A stretch of 64,000 nucleotides of DNA from Aquidulcibacter sp. (lineage in GTDB: Bacteria; Pseudomonadota; Alphaproteobacteria; Caulobacterales; Aquidulcibacteraceae): the NCBI GenBank assembly GCA_027532555.1, contig JAPZTJ010000019.1:44624-108623 (forward strand). The letters run 5' to 3'. The notes beneath the pieces were generated by a model. It saw nothing but the letters and a program-made list of their open reading frames with translations, did no database searches and had not been told where the DNA came from. Of this stretch, positions 26,040 through 36,886 are shown piece after piece. How positions within the stretch are numbered: the first letter of the stretch is position 1; each line of letters begins with the position of its first letter. The translations under genes and the position numbers were made by a program.

Positions 26040-28658
26040 CTAGTTAACGATTATGCCCTTGGGTGGGCTATCGTTTTGCCCAGTGAAGCCATTGAAGCTC
26101 AGCTCATCACTACCAGGCTGCGCCGTCACGACAACAGTTTCACCATCTTTGATGGCTCCAGATAGTATGAGCCGAGCGAGCGGGTCTTGCACATCTTTTT
26201 GGATGACCCGCTTTAAAGGGCGAGCCCCGTAAGCGGGCTCATAGCCTTTATCCGCTAACCAAGTTTTGGCGCCGTCATCCAGCGTGATTTTGATATCACG
26301 GGAAGCCAAAAGTGCCTCCAAACGTCGCAGTTGGATTGGTACAATCCGGTCCATCTCAGCCCGGCCCAGCCGTCGGAACAAGATGATCTCGTCAATTCGA
26401 TTGATGAATTCAGGACGGAAATTGCCACGTACGGCTTCCATCACCATCGGCCGCACAAGTTCAACATCTTCGCCATCATTCTGCTCCGCCAGATATTGGC
26501 TACCTAGATTGGACGTCATGACGAGGATCACATTTTTAAAGTCCACGGTCCGGCCTTGGCCGTCCGTTAGACGCCCATCGTCAAGCACTTGAAGGAGAAC
26601 GTTGAAGACGTCGGGGTGTGCTTTTTCGACTTCATCAAACAGCACAACTTGATAAGGCCTGCGCCGTACGGCTTCGGTCAAGGCCCCGCCTTCGTCATAG
26701 CCCACGTAGCCGGGAGGCGCCCCAATCAGGCGGCTGACCGAGTGTTTCTCCATATATTCCGACATGTCGATTCGTGTGACCGCGCTGTCGTCGTCAAACA
26801 AGAACTCCGCCAATGCCTTCGTAAGTTCGGTTTTACCGACCCCGGTGGGGCCAAGGAAAAGGAAAGATCCGATCGGTTTGTTGGGGTCTTGCAGGCCCGC
26901 GCGCGACCTGCGAACCGCATCAGAAACCGCCTCAAGCGCCTCTTCTTGACCGACTACACGGGCACGCAACGTGTCTTCCATCGCCAGCAATTTCTCGCGT
27001 TCGCCTTCCAGCATGCGTTCGACAGGTACGCCAGTCCAACGGGCCACGACCGCGGCGATTTGCTCGGCATCGACCACTTCATGCACCATGCTTTCGCCAC
27101 TGGTCTCAGCCTCTTTCAAGGCCTTCTCCAGATTGGGAATGGTGCCATACTGCAGTTCGCCGGCTTTCGCGTAATCGCCACGGCGGGTCGCGTCGGCCAG
27201 TTCTAGATTGAGTTTTTCAAGTTCCTCTTTCAGCTTGGTGGAATCGGCAAGCTTTGCTTTTTCCAGGCGCCAGGTTTCAGTCATGTCATCTGACTTGGCC
27301 TGCAACGTGTCGATCTCATCCTCCAGCCTTTCCAGCCGTTCGATGGATGCTGGGTCCTTTTCTTTGCCGAGCGCAGAGGCTTCGATCCGCAATTGCATCA
27401 GCCTACGGTCGATTTCATCCAATTCTTCAGGCTTACTGTCGACTTGCATGCGCAAGCGGGCCGACGCTTCATCCATCAAATCGATGGCTTTGTCAGGCAA
27501 AAAGCGATCGGCAATGTAGCGTTTAGACAACGTGGCCGCAGCTACAATCGCAGCATCAGAGATGCGAACCCCATGATGGACCTCGTATTTTTCTTTCAAA
27601 CCACGCAAAATAGAGATGGTGTCCTCAACGCTAGGCTCGTCAACAAATACAGGTTGGAACCGCCGCGCGAGGGCAGGGTCCTTTTCGACATGCTTGCGAT
27701 ATTCATCAAGCGTCGTTGCCCCGATGCAGCGCAATTGGCCGCGTGATAGGGCAGGCTTCAACAGATTGGACGCGTCCATCGAACCTTCGGACTTGCCGGC
27801 CCCTACAAGCGTGTGCATCTCATCAATGAATAGCACGATGCCACCATTCGCGGCTTCAACTTCGCTCAGGACAGCTTTGAGACGTTCCTCAAACTCGCCG
27901 CGGAATTTTGCGCCGGCGATCAAGGCACCCATATCTAAGCTCATGAGTTTCTTGTTTTTAAGGCTCTCAGGCACGTCGCCATTGACCATGCGCAAGGCGA
28001 GGCCCTCTGCGATGGCCGTCTTCCCGACGCCAGGCTCCCCGATCACGACAGGATTGTTCTTGGTACGCCGGGACAAAACTTGCACACAACGGCGGATTTC
28101 ATCATCACGACCGATTACGGGGTCGAGCTTTCCGTCGCGCGCTGCTTGGGTTAAATCGCGCGCATACTTCTTCAGCGCCTCATAATTATCGTCTGCGTTG
28201 GCCGTGTCGGCTGTTCGACCGCTGCGCATCATGCCGATCGCAGAGTTAAGCGAGGTCGGGGTAACACCCGCTGCCTTTAGCGCTTCAGCTGCTTTGGTTG
28301 TGCGAGCAGTTGAGATGGCTAGCAAGAGCCACTCAGCGGCTACAAAACTGTCGCCTGCCTTGCTGGCGGCATCTTCAGCACCCTGCAGAATCCGGGCGGT
28401 CTCCGGCGGCATATAGATTTTGTCTTCGCCGCCTTCGACAACGGGCAGGCCCGCTACTGCAACATCGGTAGCCAATTTGGCCTCATCGGGTCGCCCACCG
28501 GCAGACCGGATTAAGCCAGCCGCCAATTGTTTGTCGTCATCCAACAGCGCCTTCAGCAAATGTTCGGGAGTGAAATACTGGTGTTTGCGCTTGATCGCTT
28601 CCATTTGTCCGGCTTGGACAATGGCGCGGGCACGTTCAGTGAATTTATCTAGGTTCAT
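26040..28658 (-). CDS. clpB: ATP-dependent disaggregase ClpB
   Basis: ClpB is the Hsp104-type hexameric chaperone that rescues aggregated protein with DnaK. I start it at [15 protein letters not shown] (872 residues), the family N-terminus. The frame stays open 34 codons further upstream, but that extension has no ClpB similarity. Order: Clp N-domain, first AAA with [13 protein letters not shown], coiled-coil middle domain (about 400-530), second AAA with [14 protein letters not shown] and GYDEGGAL, then the C-terminal D2-small domain. A CTTG-type heat-shock promoter is likely upstream, but I could not fix one with confidence. Confidence 0.96.
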   Translation of the reverse strand: MNLDKFTERARAIVQAGQMEAIKRKHQYFTPEHLLKALLDDDKQLAAGLIRSAGGRPDEAKLATDVAVAGLPVVEGGEDKIYMPPETARILQGAEDAASKAGDSFVAAEWLLLAISTARTTKAAEALKAAGVTPTSLNSAIGMMRSGRTADTANADDNYEALKKYARDLTQAARDGKLDPVIGRDDEIRRCVQVLSRRTKNNPVVIGEPGVGKTAIAEGLALRMVNGDVPESLKNKKLMSLDMGALIAGAKFRGEFEERLKAVLSEVEAANGGIVLFIDEMHTLVGAGKSEGSMDASNLLKPALSRGQLRCIGATTLDEYRKHVEKDPALARRFQPVFVDEPSVEDTISILRGLKEKYEVHHGVRISDAAIVAAATLSKRYIADRFLPDKAIDLMDEASARLRMQVDSKPEELDEIDRRLMQLRIEASALGKEKDPASIERLERLEDEIDTLQAKSDDMTETWRLEKAKLADSTKLKEELEKLNLELADATRRGDYAKAGELQYGTIPNLEKALKEAETSGESMVHEVVDAEQIAAVVARWTGVPVERMLEGEREKLLAMEDTLRARVVGQEEALEAVSDAVRRSRAGLQDPNKPIGSFLFLGPTGVGKTELTKALAEFLFDDDSAVTRIDMSEYMEKHSVSRLIGAPPGYVGYDEGGALTEAVRRRPYQVVLFDEVEKAHPDVFNVLLQVLDDGRLTDGQGRTVDFKNVILVMTSNLGSQYLAEQNDGEDVELVRPMVMEAVRGNFRPEFINRIDEIILFRRLGRAEMDRIVPIQLRRLEALLASRDIKITLDDGAKTWLADKGYEPAYGARPLKRVIQKDVQDPLARLILSGAIKDGETVVVTAQPGSDELSFNGFTGQNDSPPKGIIVN

Positions 28659-28761
28659 CGCGATAAAGCCTAAAGTTAAGAACAGGGGAGGCCTAGGAAC
28701 TAGGATCGTTGCCCTTTCAGTTAGGTGTGGCGTTTCAGCAACACAAGAGGGGCAAGCCAAC

Positions 28762-29130
28762 TCATTTTGAAGTGCGCCTTTTCGTCTTTTTCATCGGGCC
28801 CTGTACGCTTCTTAGATAGGCAATCAGCCCATCGATTTGACCGGGCTCAAACTGGAATTCGGGCATAGGACCGTGGCCAACCAAAATGCCCTCGCTGAAA
28901 GCTTCTGCTAAATTATCAAGCGGATAGCGCTGCGCCAAAGTAGCAAAACGTGGAGCTTGCGGGTTTGGGCTTTGACCGCGCTTGCCAATCGCATGGCAAG
29001 TTGCGCAATGCGATTTAGCCAAGTTGCGCCCTACCTCAATGGCTTGTCTTTGAGTTTGGGCATCAGCCGCAAAAACAGGCGTCACAAAGCTGGCTATCAG
29101 AAAGACGCTCAGTCCCAGTCGTGCCATCAT
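28762..29130 (-). CDS. Periplasmic class I c-type cytochrome
   Basis: This 122-residue protein has a signal peptide (VFLIASFVTPVFAAD) and a single haem-binding CATCH motif at about residues 42-46. The distal methionine ligand is likely in GHGPMPEFQFEP. It closes with GLIAYLRSVQG, the usual C-terminal helix, and a Lys/Arg tail. It is a monohaem electron carrier, with partner unknown. The gene lies 103 bases upstream of the clpB start. Confidence 0.88.
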   Translation of the reverse strand: MMARLGLSVFLIASFVTPVFAADAQTQRQAIEVGRNLAKSHCATCHAIGKRGQSPNPQAPRFATLAQRYPLDNLAEAFSEGILVGHGPMPEFQFEPGQIDGLIAYLRSVQGPMKKTKRRTSK

Positions 29131-29249
29131 AACTGTGCCTTACATTTGAGTCGTGAAGCATTCTTCACGCCGTAAACTTCCCACCTTTGACAGCGGATGT
29201 CCATGCGCGCGCGTCTCAGGCATCACCTTGCCCGCAAGGGTGGCAAAAC

Positions 29250-29267
29250 CGTCAAAATACTGTCATC
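29250..29267 (+). promoter_or_regulatory. Pho-box-like direct repeat before phoR
   Basis: Two heptamers, CGTCAAA (29250-29256) and TGTCATC (29261-29267), are spaced 11 bases apart, as in PhoB binding sites. The site lies 65 bases before the phoR ATG and suggests autoregulation by PhoB. Confidence 0.55.
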
Positions 29268-29331
29268 CTGCGGACATAGCTGCGTGCCAGCTTGCAGTGC
29301 CTGCTTTGTCTCGAGAATATGAAAAGTCCCC

Positions 29332-30759
29332 ATGCCTGAAAGTTCGTCTGAACGTAACGCTCTGAATTGGCCCGTCATAGCCACCATTTTGAGTGTGTTG
29401 TTTGTTGCATGTGGCTTGATCTATGGGCTCAGCCAAAATGCAATGTTGACGCTGTCGGGTGGTATCGGCGTCGGATTGACGCTGGCCATCGGCTGGTGGC
29501 TTGGTGCAGAAACCACCAAGACATTGTTCGAAAGAGAAAACTTTTTGGGTCAGGGTGAGGTTACCTCACGCGCTGACCCGAGTCCCTTGAATGAAGCGGC
29601 GAGCGCCACCTTGGTCCGAGACGCCGTGCGCTTTGCGCGATCTGCCATCGAAGCAACACCCAATCCAGTGCTAATCGTCGATGCGGTAGGTCGTTTGGTT
29701 GGGACCAACCAACCGGCCCGAGACCGCTTCTCAATTGATACTGGCCAAGTACGCTTTAGCGCTGTGATTCGGAGACCGAATTTGGTGGATGCGGTCAGCG
29801 ATGTGTTCAAAACAGGCTTGACCCGCACGTTATCCATCGAGAGCCGTGTGCCGGTTGACCGCTACGAGCGCGTCTCGATCGCCGCTTTTGAGGCTGACCA
29901 TGAGCGCTTTGTGCTGCTGTCGATCCAAGATGAGACCGAGGCCCGCATGTCAGAACGGATGCGAGCGGACTTCCTAGCGAATGCGAGCCACGAACTGCGT
30001 ACCCCTCTGGCAGGGATTGTTGGCTTTATTGAAACCCTGCGTGGCCCAGCCCGTGAAGATGCGGTCGCCCGTGATCGGTTTCTAGAGATTATGCACTTGC
30101 AGGCAGACCGAATGAGCCGCCTGATCTCCGACTTGCTCAGCTTGTCCCGGATTGAGCTTAATGAACATGTCGCTCCAACTGCGCGATCTGACTTTGCTGC
30201 AGCAGTGCAGGAAATTGTTGAAAGTATGCCGCCGGATAAGCAGAAGCGGATTCAGTTCAAGGCAGGTGATGATCCCCTTTGGGTGATCGGGGACTGGGAC
30301 GAAATTCAGCAGATCGCCGCCAACCTAATTGATAACGCGCTTAAATATGGCGGCGCACAATCTGAAGTCCGCATAATCCTGTCCGCTTGGCTCGACCGTG
30401 AGTCTGCATTGAGGTCGGCAATGCGAGAGTGGGACGGGGCGTCCCGCCTGCCACTTACCAGTCCAGAAGTAGATCGTGATCGCCTATATTGTACTTTGCG
30501 AGTTGAGGATTCAGGCCCTGGAATCGCACGTCAACATTTGCCACGGCTGTCAGAGCGCTTTTACCGCATCGAGGAAACCGCTGCAGGCAAAAGTGGAACC
30601 GGTTTAGGCTTGGCAATCGTTAAACACATCGTCAATCGCCATCGCGGTGGCTTGGTAGTTGAGAGCGAGCAAGGCCGAGGGACTGCCTTTTCCGTCTATC
30701 TGCCACAACCACTAGAATTGGGTCCTGTACGGACAATGGCAGAAGTCCAAGCCAGCTAA
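29332..30759 (+). CDS. phoR: Phosphate-regulon sensor histidine kinase PhoR
   Basis: The 475-residue inner-membrane kinase has two N-terminal transmembrane helices (about 12-55), a short PAS-like region (about 100-210, EATPNPVLIVDAVGRLVGTN) and a DHp domain. The phospho-accepting histidine, His220, is in NASHELRTPLAG. The ATP-binding domain shows LIDNALKYG, VEDSGPGIA and GTGLGLAIVKHIV. Under phosphate limitation PhoR phosphorylates PhoB. It leads the phosphate block, ahead of pstC by 116 bases, with Pho-box-like repeats on both sides. Confidence 0.95.
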   Translation: MPESSSERNALNWPVIATILSVLFVACGLIYGLSQNAMLTLSGGIGVGLTLAIGWWLGAETTKTLFERENFLGQGEVTSRADPSPLNEAASATLVRDAVRFARSAIEATPNPVLIVDAVGRLVGTNQPARDRFSIDTGQVRFSAVIRRPNLVDAVSDVFKTGLTRTLSIESRVPVDRYERVSIAAFEADHERFVLLSIQDETEARMSERMRADFLANASHELRTPLAGIVGFIETLRGPAREDAVARDRFLEIMHLQADRMSRLISDLLSLSRIELNEHVAPTARSDFAAAVQEIVESMPPDKQKRIQFKAGDDPLWVIGDWDEIQQIAANLIDNALKYGGAQSEVRIILSAWLDRESALRSAMREWDGASRLPLTSPEVDRDRLYCTLRVEDSGPGIARQHLPRLSERFYRIEETAAGKSGTGLGLAIVKHIVNRHRGGLVVESEQGRGTAFSVYLPQPLELGPVRTMAEVQAS

Positions 30760-30778
30760 TGCTGGCCAGCGCGGCCAG

Positions 30779-30807
30779 TGTCATCGAAGTGTCATAAAAA
30801 TGTAATC
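30779..30807 (+). promoter_or_regulatory. Pho box upstream of pstC
   Basis: Three direct heptamers, TGTCATC, TGTCATA and TGTAATC, begin at 30779, 30790 and 30801, a strict 11-base period. This is the pattern of tandem PhoB binding and supports phosphate-starvation control of the pst operon. Confidence 0.85.
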
Positions 30808-30875
30808 TTGTCTTCTCAGCAAGGCCTTAAGGGGCGGGGAAGGAATGGTGCCAGATTGGCTGGCGGGGGCGATGA

Positions 30876-32282
30876 TTGTTCATGGATGCGTTCGCAGATC
30901 TGCCTGTAAGCCTGATTGCGGCAGCCATTGTGCTAGCTTTCGGAACTTGGGCTTGGCAAACCGGCGCTACAAAAGCGTTGGCTTTGACCAATTCTGGCCA
31001 AGGCCGTTTGAACTCTCTTCCTGGATATCATGGTTGGTACGCCGTATTGTGGGTCGTAGGCCCCGCTCTGGCACTTTTGCTGCTGCATGAGTTGATTGCC
31101 CCATCTGCCATTCGCTCCCTTTTATCTCATAGCCTGCCGTCAGAAGTCTTGGCCCTGCCGAAAGAGCGCCTCGACCTATTCTTTGCGGACGCCAGCAAAA
31201 TTGCTTTTGGAGGTACGCCCAGCCAACGCACCCCAGATGTGTTGGCTGCAGCTGAAGGGATGCGCGCCATATCAGCAAATCTCAACATTGCTTTTGGCGT
31301 TGGAGCCCTAGCGCTTTCCGCGCTTGGCTTCTTCTTGTCGCGTTCGCATTTGGGGCGGGATTTCCGCGCCCGCAACGCCGTTGAGGTTTGTATCAAGGCA
31401 GCCATGATGGTGGCCTCTGGCATTGCTATTTTGACCACTCTTGGCATTGTTTTGTCACTGCTTTTTGAAACTTTGAGATTTTTTTCGAACTACAGCCCAA
31501 TTGATTTCTTGTTCGGCACGCAATGGAGCCCGCAAGTTGCCATTCGGGCCGATCAGATTGGTCAGTCCGGTGCATTTGGCGCTGTCCCCTTGTTTGCAGG
31601 CACCGCACTAATCATGGTGATTGCGATGGCGATTGCGATCCCTGTCGGCCTTGGGTCAGCCATCTATCTCTCCGAGTATGCGAGTGCGCGGGCACGCGCT
31701 GTTGTGAAGCCAGTGCTTGAGCTCCTCGCCGGCATCCCAACGGTCGTTTTCGGCTTTTTTGCCTTATTGACCGTTGCGCCGATTATTCGGGCGATCGGTA
31801 CCAGCGTCGGACTTGATGTCTCGGCGCAGAGTGCATTGGCGGCAGGTTTAGTGATGGGGATTATGATTATCCCCTTCATTTCCTCGCTGTCGGACGATGT
31901 AATCAATGCAGTTCCGCAAGCCCTGCGCGACGGCTCCTACGCAATGGGTGCAACCAAGTCTGAGACGATCGGTCGGGTGGTAATTCCCGCTGCTCTGCCA
32001 GGCATCGTTGGCTCTGTCTTGTTGGCTGTGTCTAAAGCCTTGGGCGAGACCATGATCGTGACCATGGCTGCGGGGCAAAATGCCAACCTCACCCTAAACC
32101 CCTTGGATATGGTGACCACGGTGACGGTGCAAATCGTGACATTGCTAACCGGCGACCAAGAGTATGACAGCCCAAAGACTCATGCCGCGTTTGCGCTTGG
32201 GTTTGTCTTATTCTTCGTAACCTTGATCCTGAACATTATCGCATTGCGAGTCGTTCAAAAATATCGAGACAAATATGAGTGA
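30876..32282 (+). CDS. pstC: Phosphate ABC transporter permease PstC
   Basis: The protein has 468 residues, longer than the classic PstC of about 310, through an N-terminal extension with extra hydrophobic segments (LIAAAIVLAFGTWAWQTG, VLWVVGPALALLLL). The core permease carries the EAA loop near IPAALPGIVGSVLLAVSKAL and ETMIVTMAAG. A TTG at 30876 has a GGGGG site six bases upstream; the ATG at 30882 is an alternative. The gene overlaps pstA by 8 bases. It forms the inner-membrane channel with PstA. Long PstC proteins are known in alphaproteobacteria. Confidence 0.93.
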   Translation: MFMDAFADLPVSLIAAAIVLAFGTWAWQTGATKALALTNSGQGRLNSLPGYHGWYAVLWVVGPALALLLLHELIAPSAIRSLLSHSLPSEVLALPKERLDLFFADASKIAFGGTPSQRTPDVLAAAEGMRAISANLNIAFGVGALALSALGFFLSRSHLGRDFRARNAVEVCIKAAMMVASGIAILTTLGIVLSLLFETLRFFSNYSPIDFLFGTQWSPQVAIRADQIGQSGAFGAVPLFAGTALIMVIAMAIAIPVGLGSAIYLSEYASARARAVVKPVLELLAGIPTVVFGFFALLTVAPIIRAIGTSVGLDVSAQSALAAGLVMGIMIIPFISSLSDDVINAVPQALRDGSYAMGATKSETIGRVVIPAALPGIVGSVLLAVSKALGETMIVTMAAGQNANLTLNPLDMVTTVTVQIVTLLTGDQEYDSPKTHAAFALGFVLFFVTLILNIIALRVVQKYRDKYE

Positions 32283-34104
32283 CAACGTCGCCCCTTCTCG
32301 GACCGCATTGCGGGATATCGTGAACCGTCAAATCAAGCGGCGTCATGCGGCTGAAACCCGTTTTCGCTGGTTTGGGATAACAATGGTAGCAACGGCAATT
32401 GCCGCCTGCGGCCTGCTACTTCTGTCGGTAATTGGCCAATCCATCCCCGCCTTGACGGAAAACCGTCTGCACATGACGTTGCAAGTCAACGCCAGCAAAG
32501 CCGATCCAATGGGCAATCGGAACCCGGCGGAAATTCGCGAGCAAGGCAATTTCTACGGTTTGGTTCAAGATGCCTTAATCCAGCGTTTCCCCACGGCTGA
32601 AGCAGATGGGAAGCTGGATGATTTGTTCGATGTTGTAACCTCGCTCGCAGCTGTTCCTATCGGGCGTACGCTGGCGCAGGACCCTAGTCTGATTGGCAAG
32701 AACTTAGATGTATCTTTGCCGATCAATGATGATCTCGATCTATTTTTGAAGGGCGCTTATGGCAAAACCCGCGTCAGCCAAGGCGAAGAGCCCTTAATCG
32801 AAACCAGAGCCGCAGACGGCACCTATACTTTGTCCGGTGGTCGTGAACCATTTGCGAAGCCCGTCGCTAATTTACGCGAAGATTTGGCCGTCGCAGCCAC
32901 CGAGCTTGAAACAGCGCTTGGCCTAAAGCGCCAACGTCTGAACATTGCGCAAACCCAAGTTGCAGCTCTTAATACGCGGGTTGCAGAGCTGAAAGCTTCT
33001 GGTGGGCCGGGTCTGGCAGCAGCCGAATCTTTGGCAGACCAAGCTCAGACACTTGTTGATACTTTAACGGGCGAGACCGAGGTCGATGCAGCAACGATTG
33101 CCGCCTATCGTGCTGCTGTGAAGGGCGAGGGTGGGGCGATTGTACTCAATGACGACAAGCCCAGCATTCTGGTTGAGGTTCGCGGTGCAACCTATAAGCT
33201 GACACGCATCGCACCTAACGCTGCCCAGGGCGTACTCTTGGCACGCAGCTCTAAAGGCGCGACGGATTATGCTTGGCGGACGGTTCAGATTGCAACCCCC
33301 CAAAATGGCCGGGCCGTGAATGATGAGGTCATCGCTTTTGGCCGACAGTTGCAGAGCGAAGGGGCTATTCGCCCGGCTTTTAACACAACGATTTTCACCA
33401 ATTCAGACTCGAACGAGCCTGAATTATCAGGTATTCTTTCCGCGCTGGTTGGTTCAATCTTGACGTTGCTAGTAACCTTCTGCACCGCCGTACCCATTGG
33501 GGTTGCGACGGCAGTTTACTTAGAAGAGTTCGCACCTAAGAATGCACTGACGGACTTTATTGAAGTCAATATCAACAATCTGGCCGCCGTACCTTCGATT
33601 GTGTTTGGACTCTTGGGTTTTGCGGTTTTCTTGACCTTCTTTAACATGCCACGCTCTGCCCCGATTGTAGGCGGGATTGTACTAACCTTGATGAGCTTGC
33701 CCGTGATTATTATCGCCTCTCGGGCTGCTTTAAAGGCTGTGCCACCGTCTATTCGGGAAGCGGCGCTTGGTGTTGGTGCTTCGAAAATGCAGGCGATTTT
33801 CCATCACGTGCTGCCGTTGGCCATGCCTGGCATCATGACCGGCTCAATTCTCGCTATGGCCCACGCTTTGGGTGAAACGGCGCCTTTGCTGATGATCGGG
33901 ATGGTGGCTTTCATTGCCGATGTGCCGACTAGTTTCACAGACTCGGCGACTGTTCTGCCCGTCGAGCTCTTCATGTGGGCAGGCCGTCCGGAACGGGCCT
34001 GGGAGCCACGCACGGCAATGGCAATTCTGATCCTACTTCTCTTCATGATATTGATGAACGCTGTCGCAATCTTCCTGCGACGCAAGTTCGAGCGCAGGTG
34101 GTAA
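32275..34104 (+). CDS. pstA: Phosphate ABC transporter permease PstA with enlarged periplasmic insert
   Basis: The 609-residue protein has a DUF3333-type N-terminus (TM1 about 33-57) and a C-terminal permease core (about 385-609) with [15 protein letters not shown] and the EAA loop [21 protein letters not shown]. Between them lie about 320 residues predicted periplasmic, including helical, coiled-coil-prone stretches (about 195-255, [16 protein letters not shown] and [15 protein letters not shown]). The usual DUF3333 PstA is roughly 420-450 residues, so this insert is unusually long. Transport activity should be normal. The insert's role is unknown and could contact PstS or the wall. Confidence 0.93.
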   Translation: MSDNVAPSRTALRDIVNRQIKRRHAAETRFRWFGITMVATAIAACGLLLLSVIGQSIPALTENRLHMTLQVNASKADPMGNRNPAEIREQGNFYGLVQDALIQRFPTAEADGKLDDLFDVVTSLAAVPIGRTLAQDPSLIGKNLDVSLPINDDLDLFLKGAYGKTRVSQGEEPLIETRAADGTYTLSGGREPFAKPVANLREDLAVAATELETALGLKRQRLNIAQTQVAALNTRVAELKASGGPGLAAAESLADQAQTLVDTLTGETEVDAATIAAYRAAVKGEGGAIVLNDDKPSILVEVRGATYKLTRIAPNAAQGVLLARSSKGATDYAWRTVQIATPQNGRAVNDEVIAFGRQLQSEGAIRPAFNTTIFTNSDSNEPELSGILSALVGSILTLLVTFCTAVPIGVATAVYLEEFAPKNALTDFIEVNINNLAAVPSIVFGLLGFAVFLTFFNMPRSAPIVGGIVLTLMSLPVIIIASRAALKAVPPSIREAALGVGASKMQAIFHHVLPLAMPGIMTGSILAMAHALGETAPLLMIGMVAFIADVPTSFTDSATVLPVELFMWAGRPERAWEPRTAMAILILLLFMILMNAVAIFLRRKFERRW

Positions 34105-34108
34105 ACCC

Positions 34109-34954
34109 ATGAATACGTTCTCTCAAAGCAGCTCAGAAGCTCATGGCGAAACCCATGCTGGGCGTGTTCAGCAATCGACAGGCATTTTGCCAGACATCAG
34201 CTCAAAAGTACGTGCGCGCGACGTCAATGTCTTTTACGGCACAAAGCAAGCCCTGTTTGACGTGTCCTTGGATGTGCCTGATGCCTCGGTGACCGCCTTT
34301 ATCGGCCCATCTGGCTGCGGCAAATCTACTTTTCTGCGGTGTATCAACCGTATGAATGACACGATCGATTCCTGCAAAGTGACAGGCAGTATTCAAGTTG
34401 ATGGCCGCGATGTGAATGACCGTGCGATTGACCCAGTTGTGTTACGGGCGTCGGTCGGCATGGTGTTCCAGAAGCCTAATCCATTTCCGAAGACAATTTT
34501 CGAGAATGTAGCCTATGGCCCGCGCATCCACGGCATTGCCAATGACAAGCAGGGCTTGGAACGCATTGTGGAGCAAAGCCTTCGCAAAGCGGGCCTTTGG
34601 GAAGAGGTGAAAGACCGTCTGCATCAGCCCGGAACCGGCCTTTCCGGTGGCCAGCAGCAGCGCTTGGTGATTGCCCGAGCCATTGCGGTCAATCCTGAAA
34701 TAATCCTGATGGACGAGCCATGCTCTGCCTTGGACCCCATCGCGACCGCCAAAATCGAGGAATTGATTGATGAGTTGCGGCAGAATTTCTGCATTATCAT
34801 CGTCACCCATTCTATGGCACAGGCCGCCCGCGTCAGTCAGCGAACGGCTTTCTTCCATATGGGCAAGCTGGTGGAAGCTGGGCCTACCGAAGAGATTTTC
34901 ACCAACCCGCGCGACAGTCGCACCCAAGATTATATTACTGGCCGATTTGGCTAA
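34109..34954 (+). CDS. pstB: Phosphate ABC transporter ATPase PstB
   Basis: The 281-residue cytoplasmic ATPase has Walker A ([12 protein letters not shown]), the signature [14 protein letters not shown] and Walker B ([14 protein letters not shown]). The first 30 residues are a polar extension before the canonical start [16 protein letters not shown]. It starts 4 bases after pstA and completes the importer PstCAB. With PhoU and PhoR it also signals phosphate status. Confidence 0.96.
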   Translation: MNTFSQSSSEAHGETHAGRVQQSTGILPDISSKVRARDVNVFYGTKQALFDVSLDVPDASVTAFIGPSGCGKSTFLRCINRMNDTIDSCKVTGSIQVDGRDVNDRAIDPVVLRASVGMVFQKPNPFPKTIFENVAYGPRIHGIANDKQGLERIVEQSLRKAGLWEEVKDRLHQPGTGLSGGQQQRLVIARAIAVNPEIILMDEPCSALDPIATAKIEELIDELRQNFCIIIVTHSMAQAARVSQRTAFFHMGKLVEAGPTEEIFTNPRDSRTQDYITGRFG

Positions 34955-34994
34955 GACGTTTGCACCCTAAATGGGGGCTTGAAAGTAAGTTGCC

Positions 34995-35723
34995 ATGACA
35001 GAACATACCGTTCGTGCCTTTACCGAAGAATTAGAAGCCCTCGGGGCGGATCTGACCCGTATGGGCGGCTATTCAGAGCAAGCTTTGAGCGATGCAGTCA
35101 CCGCTATTGCGCGCCGAGATGCGGGCCTTGCGCGCAGCGTAATTGACGGCGACAAGATGATCGACGAGCTTCAACGTGAGATCGAGCGGAAGATCATGCG
35201 CTTGTTGGCTTTGCGCCAGCCCTTAGGGCGCGATTTGCGTCAGACCGTAGCAGCCCTGAAGCTTGCTGGTGACTTGGAGCGCATCGGCGATCTGGCCAAA
35301 AACATCGCTAAGCGCGCTTTGACCATCCAAGAATTTGACCCGATTGCTTTGACCCGTAGCGTTGAGCGTATGGGCAAGATCGCCGTTACCCAGTTGAAGC
35401 AAGTCCTTGACACGTTTGCTTCGCGTGAAGTGGCGGGTGCTGTTTCGGTATGGATGCAGGATGAAGAGCTGGACGAGCACTATAACTCTCTTTTCCGCGA
35501 GCTTCTGACCTACATGATGGAAGATCCCCGCATGATTGGGCCGGGAGCACATTTGTTGTTCGTGGCCAAGAATATTGAGCGGATCGGCGATCACTGCACC
35601 AATATGGCCGAAGTTATTTATTTCCTTGAAACCGGTGAAGACATCGGCATCGACCGGCCAAAGGCGGTCGATCCAGTCATGCCTCCCCTCCCACCATCGA
35701 CTAATCAGGAGCCATTGTCATGA
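34995..35723 (+). CDS. phoU: Phosphate signalling protein PhoU
   Basis: The 242-residue protein has two homologous three-helix halves with metal-binding E/D motifs, LAGDLERIGDLAKNIAK (first half) and VAKNIERIGDHCTNMAE (second half). PhoU links PstB to PhoR and keeps the Pho response off when phosphate is plentiful. It overlaps phoB by four bases (ATGA). A short Pro/Asn tail follows the fold. Confidence 0.95.
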   Translation: MTEHTVRAFTEELEALGADLTRMGGYSEQALSDAVTAIARRDAGLARSVIDGDKMIDELQREIERKIMRLLALRQPLGRDLRQTVAALKLAGDLERIGDLAKNIAKRALTIQEFDPIALTRSVERMGKIAVTQLKQVLDTFASREVAGAVSVWMQDEELDEHYNSLFRELLTYMMEDPRMIGPGAHLLFVAKNIERIGDHCTNMAEVIYFLETGEDIGIDRPKAVDPVMPPLPPSTNQEPLS

Positions 35724-36409
35724 CCCCGTATGTGCTTGTCGTTGAAGACGAAGACGCCTTAGCCACGCTCCTGCGCTATAATCTGGAAAAAGATGGCTAT
35801 CATGTCGGCGTTGCTGTCGATGGTGAGGAAGCGCTGATGATGGCGTCAGAGCGCTTGCCGGACCTCGTCATTCTTGACTGGATGTTGCCAAAAGTGCCGG
35901 GCATTGAAGTTTGCCGGAGGCTGCGAGCCAAGCCAGATGCCCGCAACATCCCCATCATCATGTTGACCGCGCGTGGCGAAGAATCTGACCGGATTCGTGG
36001 TCTCGACACAGGTGCGGACGATTATGTCACAAAGCCATTTTCAACGACCGAACTTTTGGCGCGCGTGCGCGCCGTCCTTCGCCGAATTCGCCCAGGCCTT
36101 GCCGACGACCGTCTGGTGTTTGGCGACATCGTGGTCGACCGTGTATCCTACCGCGTGAAGCGGGGCGAGCGTGATGTCCATTTGGGCCCGACAGAATTCC
36201 GCCTACTGGATTATTTCATGCAACATCCCGGTCGCGTCTTTTCGCGCGAGCAATTGTTGGACGCAGTTTGGGGCTCTGACGTTTATGTCGAAGCCCGGAC
36301 CGTCGACGTCCATGTCGGTCGCTTGCGCAAGGCATTAAATGAAGGCGACGAGATTGATCCTATCCGTACGGTACGCTCAGCCGGCTACGCACTCGACAAG
36401 GCCAATTAA
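35720..36409 (+). CDS. phoB: Phosphate-regulon response regulator PhoB
   Basis: The 229-residue regulator has a receiver domain with the phospho-accepting Asp53 in VILDWMLPK, Asp pocket residues in VVEDEDA and the conserved Lys in VTKPFSTTELLARV. An OmpR-type winged-helix domain follows (about 128-229, LGPTEFRLLDYFMQHPGRV and ARTVDVHVGRLRKAL). It binds Pho boxes such as those before phoR and pstC. Placement at the end of the block, after phoU, matches many alphaproteobacteria. Confidence 0.95.
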   Translation: MTPYVLVVEDEDALATLLRYNLEKDGYHVGVAVDGEEALMMASERLPDLVILDWMLPKVPGIEVCRRLRAKPDARNIPIIMLTARGEESDRIRGLDTGADDYVTKPFSTTELLARVRAVLRRIRPGLADDRLVFGDIVVDRVSYRVKRGERDVHLGPTEFRLLDYFMQHPGRVFSREQLLDAVWGSDVYVEARTVDVHVGRLRKALNEGDEIDPIRTVRSAGYALDKAN

Positions 36410-36433
36410 GCCGGAGTTGGCCTAAACCGGGGC

Positions 36434-36886
36434 TTACCCGGGCTTGCCCGGAAACCAGTCTGGATGGGCGAGTTCAAACCGTTCAAACACAAAGCCCGGT
36501 GCGACAACACAGCTAACCAATGTCCAAGCGCCGAGGCTTTCGGCTGCTTGCCAAGCGCCCGCGGGGACAATCGCTTGTGGCCGTTGTCCTGCTCTAAGGT
36601 CTGGACCTAATCGGTACGCATACGCTTTCTGGCCATCTTCACTAATGCTCAGCGCTAACGGCCCGCCTGCATGCCAAAACCAATGTTCCCCCGCATCGAC
36701 TCTGTGCCAAGCGGAGACTTCACCCGCTTGAAGTAGAAAATAGATACTAGTGGAAAAACCGCGACCCTCTGGCCCTGCAGGGTCGCGAAACGTCTCAACA
36801 TAATGGCCACCCTCGGGGTGAGGCTTCATCTCTAGCAGCGCAATGATCTCAGAAGCCGATAAATCGCCTGACAAGGCCCGCTGCAT
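36434..36886 (-). CDS. DUF985 cupin-fold protein
   Basis: The 150-residue protein has the DUF985 pattern: HPEGGHYVETFRD, SIYFLLQAGEVSAWHRV and GEHWFWHAGGPL, which supply His/Glu typical of cupin metal sites. The C-terminal VAPGFVFERFEL completes the barrel. Its substrate is unknown. Its start shares a base with the gloB stop (TGATG-type junction), so the two are translationally coupled. It is convergent with phoB. Confidence 0.87.
   Translation of the reverse strand: MQRALSGDLSASEIIALLEMKPHPEGGHYVETFRDPAGPEGRGFSTSIYFLLQAGEVSAWHRVDAGEHWFWHAGGPLALSISEDGQKAYAYRLGPDLRAGQRPQAIVPAGAWQAAESLGAWTLVSCVVAPGFVFERFELAHPDWFPGKPG

Noticed and set aside
28659..28760. Upstream in-frame extension of clpB to an earlier start
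   Set aside because: The 34 extra codons lack similarity to ClpB, and the family N-terminus begins at 28658. A sigma-32 promoter in this stretch was considered but no match was good enough to list.
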